This document shows, one piece after another, positions 6,519 to 14,636 of a stretch of DNA of 14,636 nt. A model generated the notes under the pieces. It was not told the origin of the DNA, did not search any database, and saw nothing but the letters and a program-made list of their open reading frames with translations. Source of the DNA: an uncultured Lachnobacterium sp. (GTDB taxonomy: Bacteria; Bacillota; Clostridia; Lachnospirales; Lachnospiraceae); NCBI GenBank assembly GCA_945971355.1, contig CAMFPD010000036.1, forward strand, positions 1 through 14,636, written 5' to 3'. The number at the start of each line of letters is the position of its first letter. Positions within the stretch are counted from its first letter, which is position 1. The translations under genes were made by a program, and so were the position numbers.

Positions 6519-8987
6519 TCATTTTGCAGCTGCACTCATATCAATTTTCTCCAAGTGCCAGATATCATCCACATATTCCTGAATAGTTCTGTCGGATGAG
6601 AATTTTCCTACGTGTGCCACATTTAAAATTGCGCTCTTTGCCCATGCATTTTTATCTTTGTAAAAATCTGTAATCTTACTCTGAGCCTCAACATATGAAC
6701 GAAAATCTGCAAGGATAAAGTATCTGTCTGCCACCTGTCCTCCCTGACCATTAAGAAGGGAATTATACAGCTCTCTGAACAATTCGTGGTCATTTGGTGA
6801 GTATGTTCCATCTACCATCTGATTGAGAACTCTCTTTATCTCCCAATCATTGTTGTAGATATCCATTGGATTGTAATCATGATATTTCTCATGGTTTATT
6901 ACTTCATCTGAGCTCATGCCAAAGATGAACATATTGTCCTCTCCAACTTCCTCATACATCTCTACGTTGGCTCCGTCCATTGTTCCAATTGTAATGGCTC
7001 CATTCAGCATAAACTTCATATTTCCAGTTCCAGAGGCTTCCTTGCTGGCTGTTGAAATCTGCTCACTTACATCTGCTGCCGCAAAAATCAGCTCCGCATT
7101 TGAAACCTTGTAATCCTCAATAAATACAACCTTGATTTTTCCACCAATTGATGCATCATTGTTAATCACATCTGCAACATTATTGATGAGCTTGATTGTG
7201 ATCTTGGCATTTCTGTATCCTGCAGCTGCCTTTGCTCCAAATATGAATGTTCTTGGATAGAAATCCATCTCTGGATTGTCCTTCAACTGATTATAGAGAT
7301 ACATAACATGCATGATGTTCATAAGCTGTCTCTTGTACTCATGAAGACGTTTTACCTGTACATCAAAGATAGATTTTGGATCCACCTCAATACCATTGTG
7401 CTCTTTGATATACTTGGCAAGTCTGACCTTATTCTTATATTTGATATCCATGAATTCTTTCTGTGCGCTCTTGTCATCAGCAACAGCCACAAGCTTCTCC
7501 ATCTTAGACAGGTCTGTTATCCAGTCTTTTCCAACTTTTTTAGTACACCAGTCCGCCAACAGAGGATTACCATGAGCAAGAAATCTTCTCTGTGTAATTC
7601 CGTTTGTTTTGTTATTGAATTTTTCCGGATAAAGCTCGTAAAAATCTTTGAGCTCCTGATTCTTCAAAATTTCTGTATGTAATCTGGCAACACCATTTAC
7701 TGAATAGCCAGCAACAATTGCCATGTTTGCCATCTTAACCTGACCATCATAAAGGATTGCCATGTTTCTGACTTTGTTTCCATCTCCTGGATATTTCTCC
7801 TGAAGCTCCATTACAAATCTTCTGTTGATTTCATCCACAATCTGGTATACACGTGGAAGAAGTCTCTGGAAAATCTCTATTGGCCATTTTTCAAGAGCCT
7901 CTGCCATAATTGTATGATTTGTGTAGGCAACACAACGTGTTGTAATATCCCATGCCTCATCCCATGAGAGCCCCTCATCATCCATAAGGATTCTCATAAG
8001 CTCTGCTACCGCTACTGTTGGATGAGTATCATTCATCTGGAAAGTAACCTTCTCTGGCAAATCCTTAAGAGAATCATTGTGCTTCTTAAATCTTTCAATT
8101 GCTCTCTGAAGGCTGGCAGATACAAAGAAATACTGCTGCTTTAGTCTTAACTCTTTTCCCTTTACATGATTATCATTAGGATATAGTACTTCCACAAGGT
8201 TTCTTGCAAGATTTTCCTGCTCTACTGCCTTCTCGTAATCTCCTACATCGAAGGACTCCAGAGAAAATCCGTTCTTTGGCTCTGCATCCCAAATCATAAG
8301 TGTGTTTACAACACCATTATTGTATCCCACAATTGGCATATCATAAGGAACAGCCATAACAGACTGATAATTTACATGTCTGAACTTCAGCTTTCCATCA
8401 TTATCCTGATATTCCTCTACATTTCCACCAAACTTAATCTCATAGCAATACTCTGGTCTTCTAAGCTCAAATGGATATCCGTCTTTAAGCCAGTTATCTG
8501 GAACCTCAATTTGGAAACCATCAATAATCTGCTGCTTGAACATTCCATATCTGTATCTGATTCCACATCCGTATGCAACATATCCCAATGTGGTAAGGGA
8601 TTCCATAAAGCATGCTGCAAGTCTTCCAAGTCCACCATTTCCAAGTGCTGGATCCGGTTCCTGATCCTCAACTACATTTAAATCAAGGCCAATCTCTTCC
8701 AACGCTTCCTTTACCTCGTTGTAAGCACAGAGATTAATTAAATTGTTACCAAGTGCACGTCCCATAAGGAACTCCATTGACATGTAATACACAATCTTTG
8801 GCTCCTGTTCATCTATGGCCTTCTGAGTATCAAGCCAGTTACCCATAACTACATCCTTTACCGCCTGTGAAACAGCCTGGTAGATTTCCTGCTGTGATGC
8901 CTCATCAAGAGATTTTCTGTATAATCTCTCTACATTCTCTGTCACTTCCTTAATAAAGTTCTTCTTGTTAAATACCTTATTTTTCAC
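6519..8987 (-). CDS. glgP: Glycogen phosphorylase (GT35)
   Basis: 822 aa, full length for the family. It removes terminal alpha-1,4 glucosyl units from glycogen or other alpha-glucans with phosphate, giving glucose 1-phosphate, in the cytosol. The PLP-binding signature EASGTGNMKFMLNGA is present, with the Schiff-base Lys at residue 658. Other conserved stretches include VYYMSMEFLMGRALGNNL, DPALGNGGLGRLAACFMESL, TLMIWDAEPKNGF, FQMNDTHPTVAVAELMRIL, NGITQRRFL and VQVKRLHEYKRQLMN. The start is GTG at 8987, preceded by AGGAGG with 5-nt spacing. It is followed after 20 nt by the traX-like gene. Other glycogen genes are not in the window, so substrate preference (glycogen versus maltodextrin) is not settled by context. 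Confidence 0.97.
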   Translation of the reverse strand: MKNKVFNKKNFIKEVTENVERLYRKSLDEASQQEIYQAVSQAVKDVVMGNWLDTQKAIDEQEPKIVYYMSMEFLMGRALGNNLINLCAYNEVKEALEEIGLDLNVVEDQEPDPALGNGGLGRLAACFMESLTTLGYVAYGCGIRYRYGMFKQQIIDGFQIEVPDNWLKDGYPFELRRPEYCYEIKFGGNVEEYQDNDGKLKFRHVNYQSVMAVPYDMPIVGYNNGVVNTLMIWDAEPKNGFSLESFDVGDYEKAVEQENLARNLVEVLYPNDNHVKGKELRLKQQYFFVSASLQRAIERFKKHNDSLKDLPEKVTFQMNDTHPTVAVAELMRILMDDEGLSWDEAWDITTRCVAYTNHTIMAEALEKWPIEIFQRLLPRVYQIVDEINRRFVMELQEKYPGDGNKVRNMAILYDGQVKMANMAIVAGYSVNGVARLHTEILKNQELKDFYELYPEKFNNKTNGITQRRFLAHGNPLLADWCTKKVGKDWITDLSKMEKLVAVADDKSAQKEFMDIKYKNKVRLAKYIKEHNGIEVDPKSIFDVQVKRLHEYKRQLMNIMHVMYLYNQLKDNPEMDFYPRTFIFGAKAAAGYRNAKITIKLINNVADVINNDASIGGKIKVVFIEDYKVSNAELIFAAADVSEQISTASKEASGTGNMKFMLNGAITIGTMDGANVEMYEEVGEDNMFIFGMSSDEVINHEKYHDYNPMDIYNNDWEIKRVLNQMVDGTYSPNDHELFRELYNSLLNGQGGQVADRYFILADFRSYVEAQSKITDFYKDKNAWAKSAILNVAHVGKFSSDRTIQEYVDDIWHLEKIDMSAAAK

Positions 8988-9032
8988 CTTTACCTCCTAT
9001 TGGGTCTACAACCGTAAAATTCCTTTTTTAAA

Positions 9033-9049
9033 TTGAAATGTGCTTTCAA
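9033..9049. promoter_or_regulatory. Small dyad upstream of glgP
   Basis: TTGAAA (9033-9038) and TTTCAA (9044-9049) form a 6-bp inverted repeat with a 5-nt spacer, about 45 nt before the glgP start. It could be an operator for a carbon-responsive repressor or part of the promoter. No convincing -35/-10 pair was found in 8988-9105, so the glgP promoter itself is unplaced. Confidence 0.25.
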
Positions 9050-9105
9050 ATGTATCACTATAAGACACAAGAATTTTCGTAAATTTTCTTATATTTTATA
9101 GCAAG

Positions 9106-9140
9106 AAAGGGAGACATGTCATCTTTGGCATGCTCCCTTT
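9106..9140 (-). terminator. Terminator after ileS
   Basis: AAAGGGAG (9106-9113) pairs with CTCCCTTT (9133-9140). The stem continues through CATG-type pairing with a one-base bulge around the loop. It begins 13 nt past the ileS stop. The minus-strand tail is CTTGCTATAAAAT, only moderately T-rich. Confidence 0.6.
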
Positions 9141-9153
9141 TCTGTGTCAATTA

Positions 9154-12100
9154 TTATAATTTTTCAACTGCAAGTTTAACTTCTTCACCATTAATATTCC
9201 AGTCCTTCTCATATCCTGCCAATGGTCCTGCAGCAATTGAATCTGCCATTACCTCTGACTTAATAGACTCGCTGTACTTAGCAAATATTGAAGCAACTTT
9301 CTCATCAGCCTCAAATGTAACTGCAATATGATCCATTACTTCAAATCCAGCCTCTTTACGCATAGTCTGAATCTTACTAATAATTTCTCTCTCAAATCCT
9401 TCCTCTATAAGCTCTGGAGTAAGGTTTGTATCAAGAACTACTGTCACTGTGTTGTCACCCTCTGTAACATAGCCCTCCATCTGAGTCATTGTTATAAGTA
9501 AATCCTCTTCTAATAATACAACTTCGTCATTTACACTGTCAAGTTTGAGAGATCCTGTTCCCTTAAGCTCTGCCATTGCCTTATTTCCATCTAATTCAGC
9601 AAGGGCTGTCTGAATCTGTTTCAGATATTTACCAAACTTAGGCCCAACTGTACGAAGCTGTGGCTTGAACTGATATGATGTATATGATGACACATCCTCA
9701 GTAAATTCCACGCTCTTAACATTTAACTCTTCTGCAATAATGCCAACAAAATACTTATCCAGCACTGAAGGTGCCTTTACATACATATTTCCAATTGGCT
9801 GACGGTTCTTGATGTTAGATGCATTTCTACATGCACGTCCCATTACAACAATTTTGAGAACTTCATCCATTGACTCCTCAAGTTTCTTGTCAATCATGTT
9901 CTGATTAACTTCTGGGAAATCTGTCAAATGGATTGATTCTGGTGCATTCTTATCGATAGAGCATACAAGATTGCGGTAAATTTCCTCTGTCATAAATGGA
10001 ATCATTGGTGCAGCTGCCTTTGAAATAGTAACAAGTGCTGTATAAAGAGTCATGTATGCATTAATCTTATCCTGCTCCATTCCCTTTGCCCAGAAACGCT
10101 CACGGCTGCGGCGAACATACCAGTTACTCATATCATCCACAAACTCCTCAAGGAATCTTGCAGCCTCAGGAATCTTGTAATTTGAAAGACAATCATCAAC
10201 TCCGGCAACAGCTGAATTAAGCTTTGATAAAAGCCATCTATCCATTACACCAAGCTTGTCATAGTCAAGAGTGTACTTAGTTGCATCAAATTCATCGATG
10301 TTAGCATATAATACGAAGAACGCATATGTGTTCCACAATGTTCCCATGAACTTACGCTGTCCTTCCTGAACAAGCTTTCCTGAGAATCTCTTTGGAATCC
10401 ATGGTGCACTTGCTGTGTAGAAGTACCATCTGATGGCATCTGCACCGTATGTCTGCAATGCTTCGAATGGATCAACTGCATTTCCCTTTGACTTAGACAT
10501 CTTCTGTCCATTCTCATCCTGCACGTGTCCAAGAACAATTACATTCTCATATGGCGCCTTGTTGAAAAGGAGTGTTGACTCTGCCATAAGTGAATGGAAC
10601 CATCCACGTGTCTGGTCAACAGCCTCTGAGATGAATTTTGCAGGGAACTGCTGCTCAAATAATTCCTTATTCTCAAATGGATAGTGATGCTGTGCAAATG
10701 GCATTGCTCCTGAATCAAACCAGCAGTCAAGTACCTCTGGTACACGATGCATTGTCTTTCCACATTCTGGACATGGCATTGTAACTTCATCAATGTATGG
10801 TCTGTGAAGTTCTACCTCTGCTGCCTTTGGATCTCCAGCGCGCTCTGCAAGTTCTGCTCGGCTTCCGATACACTCTCTGTGTCCGCACTCACACTCCCAG
10901 ATATTGAGTGGTGTTCCCCAATAACGGTTACGTGAAATTGCCCAGTCCTGAATATTCTCTAACCAGTTTCCAAAACGTCCAGAACCAATTGACTCTGGAA
11001 TCCAGTTTACTGTGTTGTTATTTCTGATAAGGTCATCTTTTACTGCTGTTTCCTTGATATACCAAGACTCTCTTGCATAGTAGATGAGTGGCTTATCACA
11101 TCTCCAGCAGTGTGGATATTCATGCTCAAATTTTGGAGCATCGAAAAGCTGCTTTCTGGCACTTAAATCCTTAAGCACCTCCGGGTCAGCATCCTTTACC
11201 CACATTCCAGCAAAAGGAGTCTCCTCAGTAAGCTCTCCCTTGCCATTTACAAACTGTACAAATGGAAGGTCATAGTTACGTCCAACATTTGCATCATCCT
11301 CACCGAATGCAGGAGCAATATGAACGATACCTGTACCATCTGACATTGTTACATAATTGTCACATGTAACGAAGAAGCCCTTCTTATTCTGCTTGTCTGC
11401 AACATCCTTTGCACACTGGAATAATGGCTCATACTCTTTATACTCAAGGTCTTTTCCCTTGTATGTCTCAAGCACTTCATATGCAGCTTTTCCAGCTTCC
11501 TTATCCTCTTTTGAAAGGAGTGGTGAAAGCACCTTATCTGCAAGTGCCTCTGCAAGATAATATGTGTATCCATCTACAGCTTTTACCTTGATATAAGTGT
11601 CATCTGGATTCATACATAAGGCAACGTTACTTGGAAGTGTCCATGGTGTTGTTGTCCATGCAAGGAAATATGAATCTTCGTTTACAACCTTGAAACGAAC
11701 GATGGCTGATTTTTCTTTTACTAATTTGTAGCCCTGTGCAACCTCCTGTGCTGAGAGAGGTGTTCCACAACGTGGGCAGTAAGGAACGATTTTAAATCCC
11801 TTATAAAGCAGGTTCTTGTTCCAGATTTCTTTCAGTGCCCACCACTCTGACTCGATGAAGTTATCATCATATGTTACATATGGGTCATCCATATCAGCCC
11901 AGAATCCTACTGTTCCTGAGAAATCTTCCCACATTCCTTTATATTTCCATACAGATTCCTTACACTGCTTGATGAATGGCTCAAGTCCATACTCCTCAAT
12001 CTGGTCTTTTCCATCTAATCCAAGAAGCTTCTCAACTTCGATTTCTACTGGAAGACCATGTGTATCCCATCCTGCTTTTCTAGGTACGTACTTGCCCTTC

Positions 12101-12321
12101 ATTGTCTGGTATCTTGGAATCATATCCTTGATTGTACGTGTCTCAACGTGTCCAATGTGTGGTTTTCCATTGGCAGTTGGTGGTCCGTCATAGAAAGTGT
12201 ATGTCTCACCTTCCTTACGGTTTTCCATAGATTTTCTAAAGATGTCGTTGTCGTTCCAGAACTTTTCAATTTCTTTCTCACGCTCAACGAAATTCATGTT
12301 GGTGTCAACCTTGTTGTACAT
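9154..12321 (-). CDS. ileS: Isoleucyl-tRNA synthetase (long, type 2-like)
   Basis: 1055 aa class I aminoacyl-tRNA synthetase charging tRNA-Ile in the cytosol. HIGH is at residues 55-58 (PPTANGKPHIGHV) and KMSKS at 607-611. The CP1 editing domain shows AWTTTPWTLPSN and HIAPAFGEDD, which in the family hydrolyse mischarged Val-tRNA. Cysteine pairs occur at C182/C185 (YCPRCG) and in a cluster of C477, C479, C484, C517 and C520, probably metal-binding. The anticodon-binding region follows (about 690-850), then a long C-terminal extension. Length above 1000 aa and the motif style fit the IleS2 type found in many clostridia rather than the ~920-aa type 1. The ATG start has AGAGGAG 8 nt upstream. Expression is controlled by the T-box leader upstream. 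Confidence 0.97.
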   Translation of the reverse strand: MYNKVDTNMNFVEREKEIEKFWNDNDIFRKSMENRKEGETYTFYDGPPTANGKPHIGHVETRTIKDMIPRYQTMKGKYVPRKAGWDTHGLPVEIEVEKLLGLDGKDQIEEYGLEPFIKQCKESVWKYKGMWEDFSGTVGFWADMDDPYVTYDDNFIESEWWALKEIWNKNLLYKGFKIVPYCPRCGTPLSAQEVAQGYKLVKEKSAIVRFKVVNEDSYFLAWTTTPWTLPSNVALCMNPDDTYIKVKAVDGYTYYLAEALADKVLSPLLSKEDKEAGKAAYEVLETYKGKDLEYKEYEPLFQCAKDVADKQNKKGFFVTCDNYVTMSDGTGIVHIAPAFGEDDANVGRNYDLPFVQFVNGKGELTEETPFAGMWVKDADPEVLKDLSARKQLFDAPKFEHEYPHCWRCDKPLIYYARESWYIKETAVKDDLIRNNNTVNWIPESIGSGRFGNWLENIQDWAISRNRYWGTPLNIWECECGHRECIGSRAELAERAGDPKAAEVELHRPYIDEVTMPCPECGKTMHRVPEVLDCWFDSGAMPFAQHHYPFENKELFEQQFPAKFISEAVDQTRGWFHSLMAESTLLFNKAPYENVIVLGHVQDENGQKMSKSKGNAVDPFEALQTYGADAIRWYFYTASAPWIPKRFSGKLVQEGQRKFMGTLWNTYAFFVLYANIDEFDATKYTLDYDKLGVMDRWLLSKLNSAVAGVDDCLSNYKIPEAARFLEEFVDDMSNWYVRRSRERFWAKGMEQDKINAYMTLYTALVTISKAAAPMIPFMTEEIYRNLVCSIDKNAPESIHLTDFPEVNQNMIDKKLEESMDEVLKIVVMGRACRNASNIKNRQPIGNMYVKAPSVLDKYFVGIIAEELNVKSVEFTEDVSSYTSYQFKPQLRTVGPKFGKYLKQIQTALAELDGNKAMAELKGTGSLKLDSVNDEVVLLEEDLLITMTQMEGYVTEGDNTVTVVLDTNLTPELIEEGFEREIISKIQTMRKEAGFEVMDHIAVTFEADEKVASIFAKYSESIKSEVMADSIAAGPLAGYEKDWNINGEEVKLAVEKL

Positions 12322-12406
12322 GATTTAATCTCCTCTTTCTACTTTATGATTGCTAATTTGTTTTGTTTTCATTATTTGCGGTTTTTGACGTACTTCTTTT
12401 AACACT

Positions 12407-12437
12407 AAAAAACGCGCCCCTGTAATCAGGGACGCGC
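12407..12437 (-). terminator. T-box intrinsic terminator of ileS leader
   Basis: On the minus-strand RNA, CGCGUCCCUG and CAGGGGCGCG form a 10-bp stem (one G-U pair) with loop AUUA, between 12437 and 12413. Six U residues follow (12412-12407). The upstream half of the stem overlaps the region that would form the competing antiterminator. Confidence 0.9.
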
Positions 12438-12703
12438 GCTACGTCTATACCACCTATTACAATGTACTTAAGGATTTCCCTTGCATACTTCGTTCCCTGT
12501 AACGTAGGAAATACGTCAGCCTCTACTCTCATCTCGCACTAGTCCAGAGCCTTCTGCTCTGTCTCAATATATTATTGATTTCGATCTGCAACTCAGAAGT
12601 GATTTTCATCCTTATCTTACTCGTACTGGATTCACACCATCACCAGTTCTCTGATACTTTCTCATAAAGATTACTGTCTTCGTCATAGTTTTTTGCTTTA
12701 TCC
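12407..12703 (-). promoter_or_regulatory. T-box riboswitch, isoleucine-specific (AUC specifier)
   Basis: This is a leader of about 300 nt between the promoter and ileS. Stem I shows the distal hairpin ACTGG...CCAGT (12625-12647), an upstream AGTA element and the specifier-loop sequence GAAAATCACTTCTGAGTTG. There the codon ATC (12603-12601) is the Ile specifier. A stem III-like hairpin, ACGTA-TTTCC-TACGT, lies at 12502-12516. The T-box segment AGGTGGTAT (12455-12447) carries the UGG that pairs with the tRNA acceptor end. The leader ends in the GC-rich terminator. Uncharged tRNA-Ile should stabilise the antiterminator and allow ileS transcription. The class is certain from its order of elements and target gene; exact stem boundaries were judged by eye. 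Confidence 0.93.
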
Positions 12704-12709
12704 TGCCTT

Positions 12710-12739
12710 AGTATATATCTTGTTATCTTTAATTGTCAA
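12710..12739 (-). promoter_or_regulatory. Promoter of the ileS T-box transcript
   Basis: On the minus strand TTGACA (12734-12739, perfect -35) and TATACT (12710-12715) are spaced 18 nt. Transcription would start near 12703, just ahead of stem I of the T-box. The promoter begins only about 43 nt past the stop codon of the preceding same-strand gene. Confidence 0.8.
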
Positions 12740-12742
12740 CTG

Positions 12743-12796
12743 TTTTCTACCATGTAATCACAGCCGTTACATCACTTTTTTCTACCAGGTAATCAC
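12743..12796 (-). repeat. Direct repeat: duplicated 3' end of the DUF4097 gene
   Basis: TTTTCTACCATGTAATCAC (12743-12761) and TTTTCTACCAGGTAATCAC (12778-12796) match at 18 of 19 positions, 35 nt apart. The second is the true gene end, encoding VITW-stop on the minus strand. The first, downstream copy would encode TAVITW-stop in another frame. It looks like a short tandem duplication of the gene terminus, now untranslated. Confidence 0.65.
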
Positions 12797-13639
12797 TGCA
12801 TCTCCCATGCTTGCGTCAATGATAAGTGTTCCTGCTTTTCCATTCTGATGGTATTCCTCGCCATACTTGCTGTTGTTAATCTTCAATTCCCCCATATCAA
12901 CTTCCGCATCAATCGTGTACTCATCAAGGTTACTTTTTGACTCAATATCCACATCTCCAAGGTCTGCAACCACCTTCATATCCTTAAAATCACAGTTTAA
13001 CACATCAGTATTTCCCAGGTCTGCCTCGATGTCTCCACTGTCAATCTTACTATTCTGTATTGTCACATCTCCAAGGTCCGACACTATTGTAAGCTTATTG
13101 AAATCACAATTATCAATATCCATGTCTCCAAGATCCATCTGCACGTCCACAGCATCAGCTGTGACACCATATATATCCATATCTCCTAAATCAAGATACA
13201 CATTACAATCAGATATACTGGCATCAGCAGGCATTGTCAGGGTAAGCTTACAATTTACATTATTAAAATTGTTTCCGCTATATTTAGAAGCGTTTGGCTG
13301 TGTAATTGTAATCTGAGTTTTTCCATTTGCTTTCTCATCCACCTTTATTTCAGGCTCTAAATATTCAGTGCATTCATACTCAACATTCCAACTATCACCC
13401 TTTTGGATTGTAAAATCCATCAAATCACCATCTATTTCTAAAGCAGCTTCCCTGCTTAATATATCAAGCTCCATCGCGTCTGATACAACGGTATTATTTC
13501 CGCTATTAGCAACACGTGCAAATGGTCCGTGACCCATGAAAGAGAATCCTGATGCAAAGTTTCCCACATGGTATAAGGTTCCCGCCACTATACACACTAT
13601 GGTAATAGACCATATAATAGTTAAATATGCCTTTTTCAT
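12782..13639 (-). CDS. DUF4097 family beta-strand repeat protein, membrane-anchored
   Basis: 285 aa. One N-terminal hydrophobic segment (about residues 5-25) acts as a signal anchor, with the rest predicted outside the membrane. After a linker, the C-terminal half is a regular repeat built on DLGD. Units start at D150, D169, D188, D207 and D226, exactly 19 residues apart, then at D248 and S277 with longer units. Each has the pattern DLGDxxIxN and a following hydrophobic strand, as expected of a right-handed beta-helix. DUF4097 proteins are of unknown function and often sit with PadR regulators and HAAS/permease-prefix proteins. The ATG start has GGAGG 7 nt upstream, inside the preceding gene. 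Only 2 nt separate it from that gene's stop, so translational coupling is likely. No terminator follows before the ileS promoter. Confidence 0.88.
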   Translation of the reverse strand: MKKAYLTIIWSITIVCIVAGTLYHVGNFASGFSFMGHGPFARVANSGNNTVVSDAMELDILSREAALEIDGDLMDFTIQKGDSWNVEYECTEYLEPEIKVDEKANGKTQITITQPNASKYSGNNFNNVNCKLTLTMPADASISDCNVYLDLGDMDIYGVTADAVDVQMDLGDMDIDNCDFNKLTIVSDLGDVTIQNSKIDSGDIEADLGNTDVLNCDFKDMKVVADLGDVDIESKSNLDEYTIDAEVDMGELKINNSKYGEEYHQNGKAGTLIIDASMGDAVITW

Positions 13640-13641
13640 TC

Positions 13642-14636
13642 CTATTCCTCCCCGAAAATATTATTTATTACAACCTGAACAATCGCTGCTATTGGCCATA
13701 CAATCCATGTTATATGCCAATCATATGTCAAAAAGCTCCAAATAAGATATCCACAGGTAACTGTAGACCAGTATACAGACATAACTGCCTCTACCTTTTT
13801 ATTTGAATATGTGTGATGTTCCTTTGCTGGTGTATAATTTCCACCCATTGTGGAAGCATCATTCACACTGAGAATTCTCTTGTATCCACCGTATTTAATA
13901 GATCCAAGCACTATTAAAAATACTCCGATTCCGACAAGCCAGAAAAGTGATGCACCTCCTATGCTTCCCAAATCCATTCCTAAGCTCATATAACCAATCT
14001 CATCAATCACTGCTGCTGGTACGAAACAGATGCAGCATAACAGCACACCAATTGTAATGAGCACAGCGTGAATATTGCTGTATCTTTCCTGTTCCTTTGC
14101 CACTTCGTTAAATGTGGCAAAATCTATCGCACATCTTGTTTCTTTTATATATTTCCATTTTGAGGCTCTAAACCCTGAAAGAATAAATAATGCAACTCCA
14201 AAACTTATACAGAGAAACATTATCATTACTCCCAAAACTGAAATAAGTCCAGGTATTGCGTCAAAAATGATTGGTCCTGTTACACATACTATACAAAGCA
14301 GTACTCCAAATGCCGTCATAAATGCCTCGGCAGACTTATCACGAAGATATTGTCTTACCTCATCCGATGAAATCATACGTGGAGGCACCTTATTTACTGT
14401 AGCATCAGTAAATGCTGTATCATTTGTAGCCGATTGATTTACACTATTCTCGTTTCCTGTGGCATTGTTTGTCTTAGGATTAACATAGTTGTCTATTCCC
14501 AATGCATCTGCCACTTCATTTAAGTTTCCAAATTCAGAAATTACTGTTCCAACAGCCTCATTTTCTGTTTTTCCTGCTTCGGTTAACTCTACGAATTTAT
14601 CCTCCATCATCTGACCAAGTTCGTCCTTTGCTCTTC
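13642..14636 (-). CDS. HAAS/permease-prefix domain membrane protein, 5' partial
   Basis: The reading frame is open to the window edge, so at least 331 aa are visible and the true N-terminus is outside. The ATG at 14610 is internal: the frame continues upstream with RAKDELGQ. The first ~50 visible residues (MMEDKFVELTEAGKTENEAV, then ISEFGNLNEVADALG) match the helical HAAS/permease-prefix type domain that ends in 'EFGN'. A polar Asn/Thr-rich linker follows (about 45-85), then a basic RQYLRDK stretch and six predicted transmembrane segments. The gene precedes the DUF4097 gene with 2 nt between stop and start. In related genomes such pairs commonly follow a PadR-type regulator, which would lie beyond 14636; that is inference. 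Transport activity is not shown. Confidence 0.82.
   Translation of the reverse strand, partial: RAKDELGQMMEDKFVELTEAGKTENEAVGTVISEFGNLNEVADALGIDNYVNPKTNNATGNENSVNQSATNDTAFTDATVNKVPPRMISSDEVRQYLRDKSAEAFMTAFGVLLCIVCVTGPIIFDAIPGLISVLGVMIMFLCISFGVALFILSGFRASKWKYIKETRCAIDFATFNEVAKEQERYSNIHAVLITIGVLLCCICFVPAAVIDEIGYMSLGMDLGSIGGASLFWLVGIGVFLIVLGSIKYGGYKRILSVNDASTMGGNYTPAKEHHTYSNKKVEAVMSVYWSTVTCGYLIWSFLTYDWHITWIVWPIAAIVQVVINNIFGEE

Noticed and set aside
10245..11591. Several open frames antisense or out of frame within ileS
   Set aside because: They are shadows of the ileS reading frame, without ribosome binding sites or domains.
12752..12772. ATGTAA/TTACAT hairpin after the DUF4097 gene considered as a terminator
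   Set aside because: A weak 6-bp AT-rich stem with no T-run; the T-box terminator further on is the first convincing stop.

Overview
The window looks like chromosomal DNA of a low-GC Gram-positive anaerobe, most likely a Lachnospiraceae member of the Butyrivibrio/Pseudobutyrivibrio/Roseburia type. The grounds are the base composition, strong GGAGG-type ribosome binding sites, a T-box leader on ileS, and the kinds of proteins encoded. The genus is an inference.

Layout: (1) 1-866 has no convincing protein gene. It holds a large imperfect palindrome (about 91-824) whose two ~360-nt arms share long perfectly complementary blocks around a GC-rich nested hairpin. (2) 867-1724 (+) is a patatin-like phospholipase, closed by a strong hairpin. 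(3) 1879-2172 (-) is a RelB/DinJ-type antitoxin with its own promoter and dyad operator but no toxin beside it. (4) 2237-3733 (-) is a Schlafen/AlbA_2-type ATP-binding regulator with a tandem-repeat linker and its own good promoter. (5) 3794-4387 is AT-rich, with a possible decayed gene remnant (-) and a weak promoter (+). (6) 4388-5599 (+) is a transglutaminase-like lipoprotein. (7) 5716-8987 (-) is a glgP-traX pair, glycogen phosphorylase followed 20 nt later by a TraX-family membrane protein. (8) 9154-12321 (-) is ileS, preceded by a complete isoleucine T-box riboswitch (12407-12703) and its promoter. (9) 12782-14636 (-) is an envelope-type operon: a multispanning protein with a HAAS/permease-prefix-like N-terminus (cut by the window edge) and a DUF4097 beta-repeat protein.

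Most genes are housekeeping or common accessory genes. GlgP mobilises stored glycogen, and IleS is controlled by tRNA-Ile charging through the T-box. The HAAS-like and DUF4097 genes are almost contiguous and probably translated together, with a regulator (often PadR type) expected just outside the window.

The least explained part is the palindromic element at the left end. Other points worth a second look are the orphan antitoxin that keeps an operator and a leftover downstream Shine-Dalgarno, the expandable linker repeat in the AlbA_2 protein, and a duplicated gene 3' end just before the ileS promoter. I found no tRNA, rRNA, CRISPR array or intact transposase.
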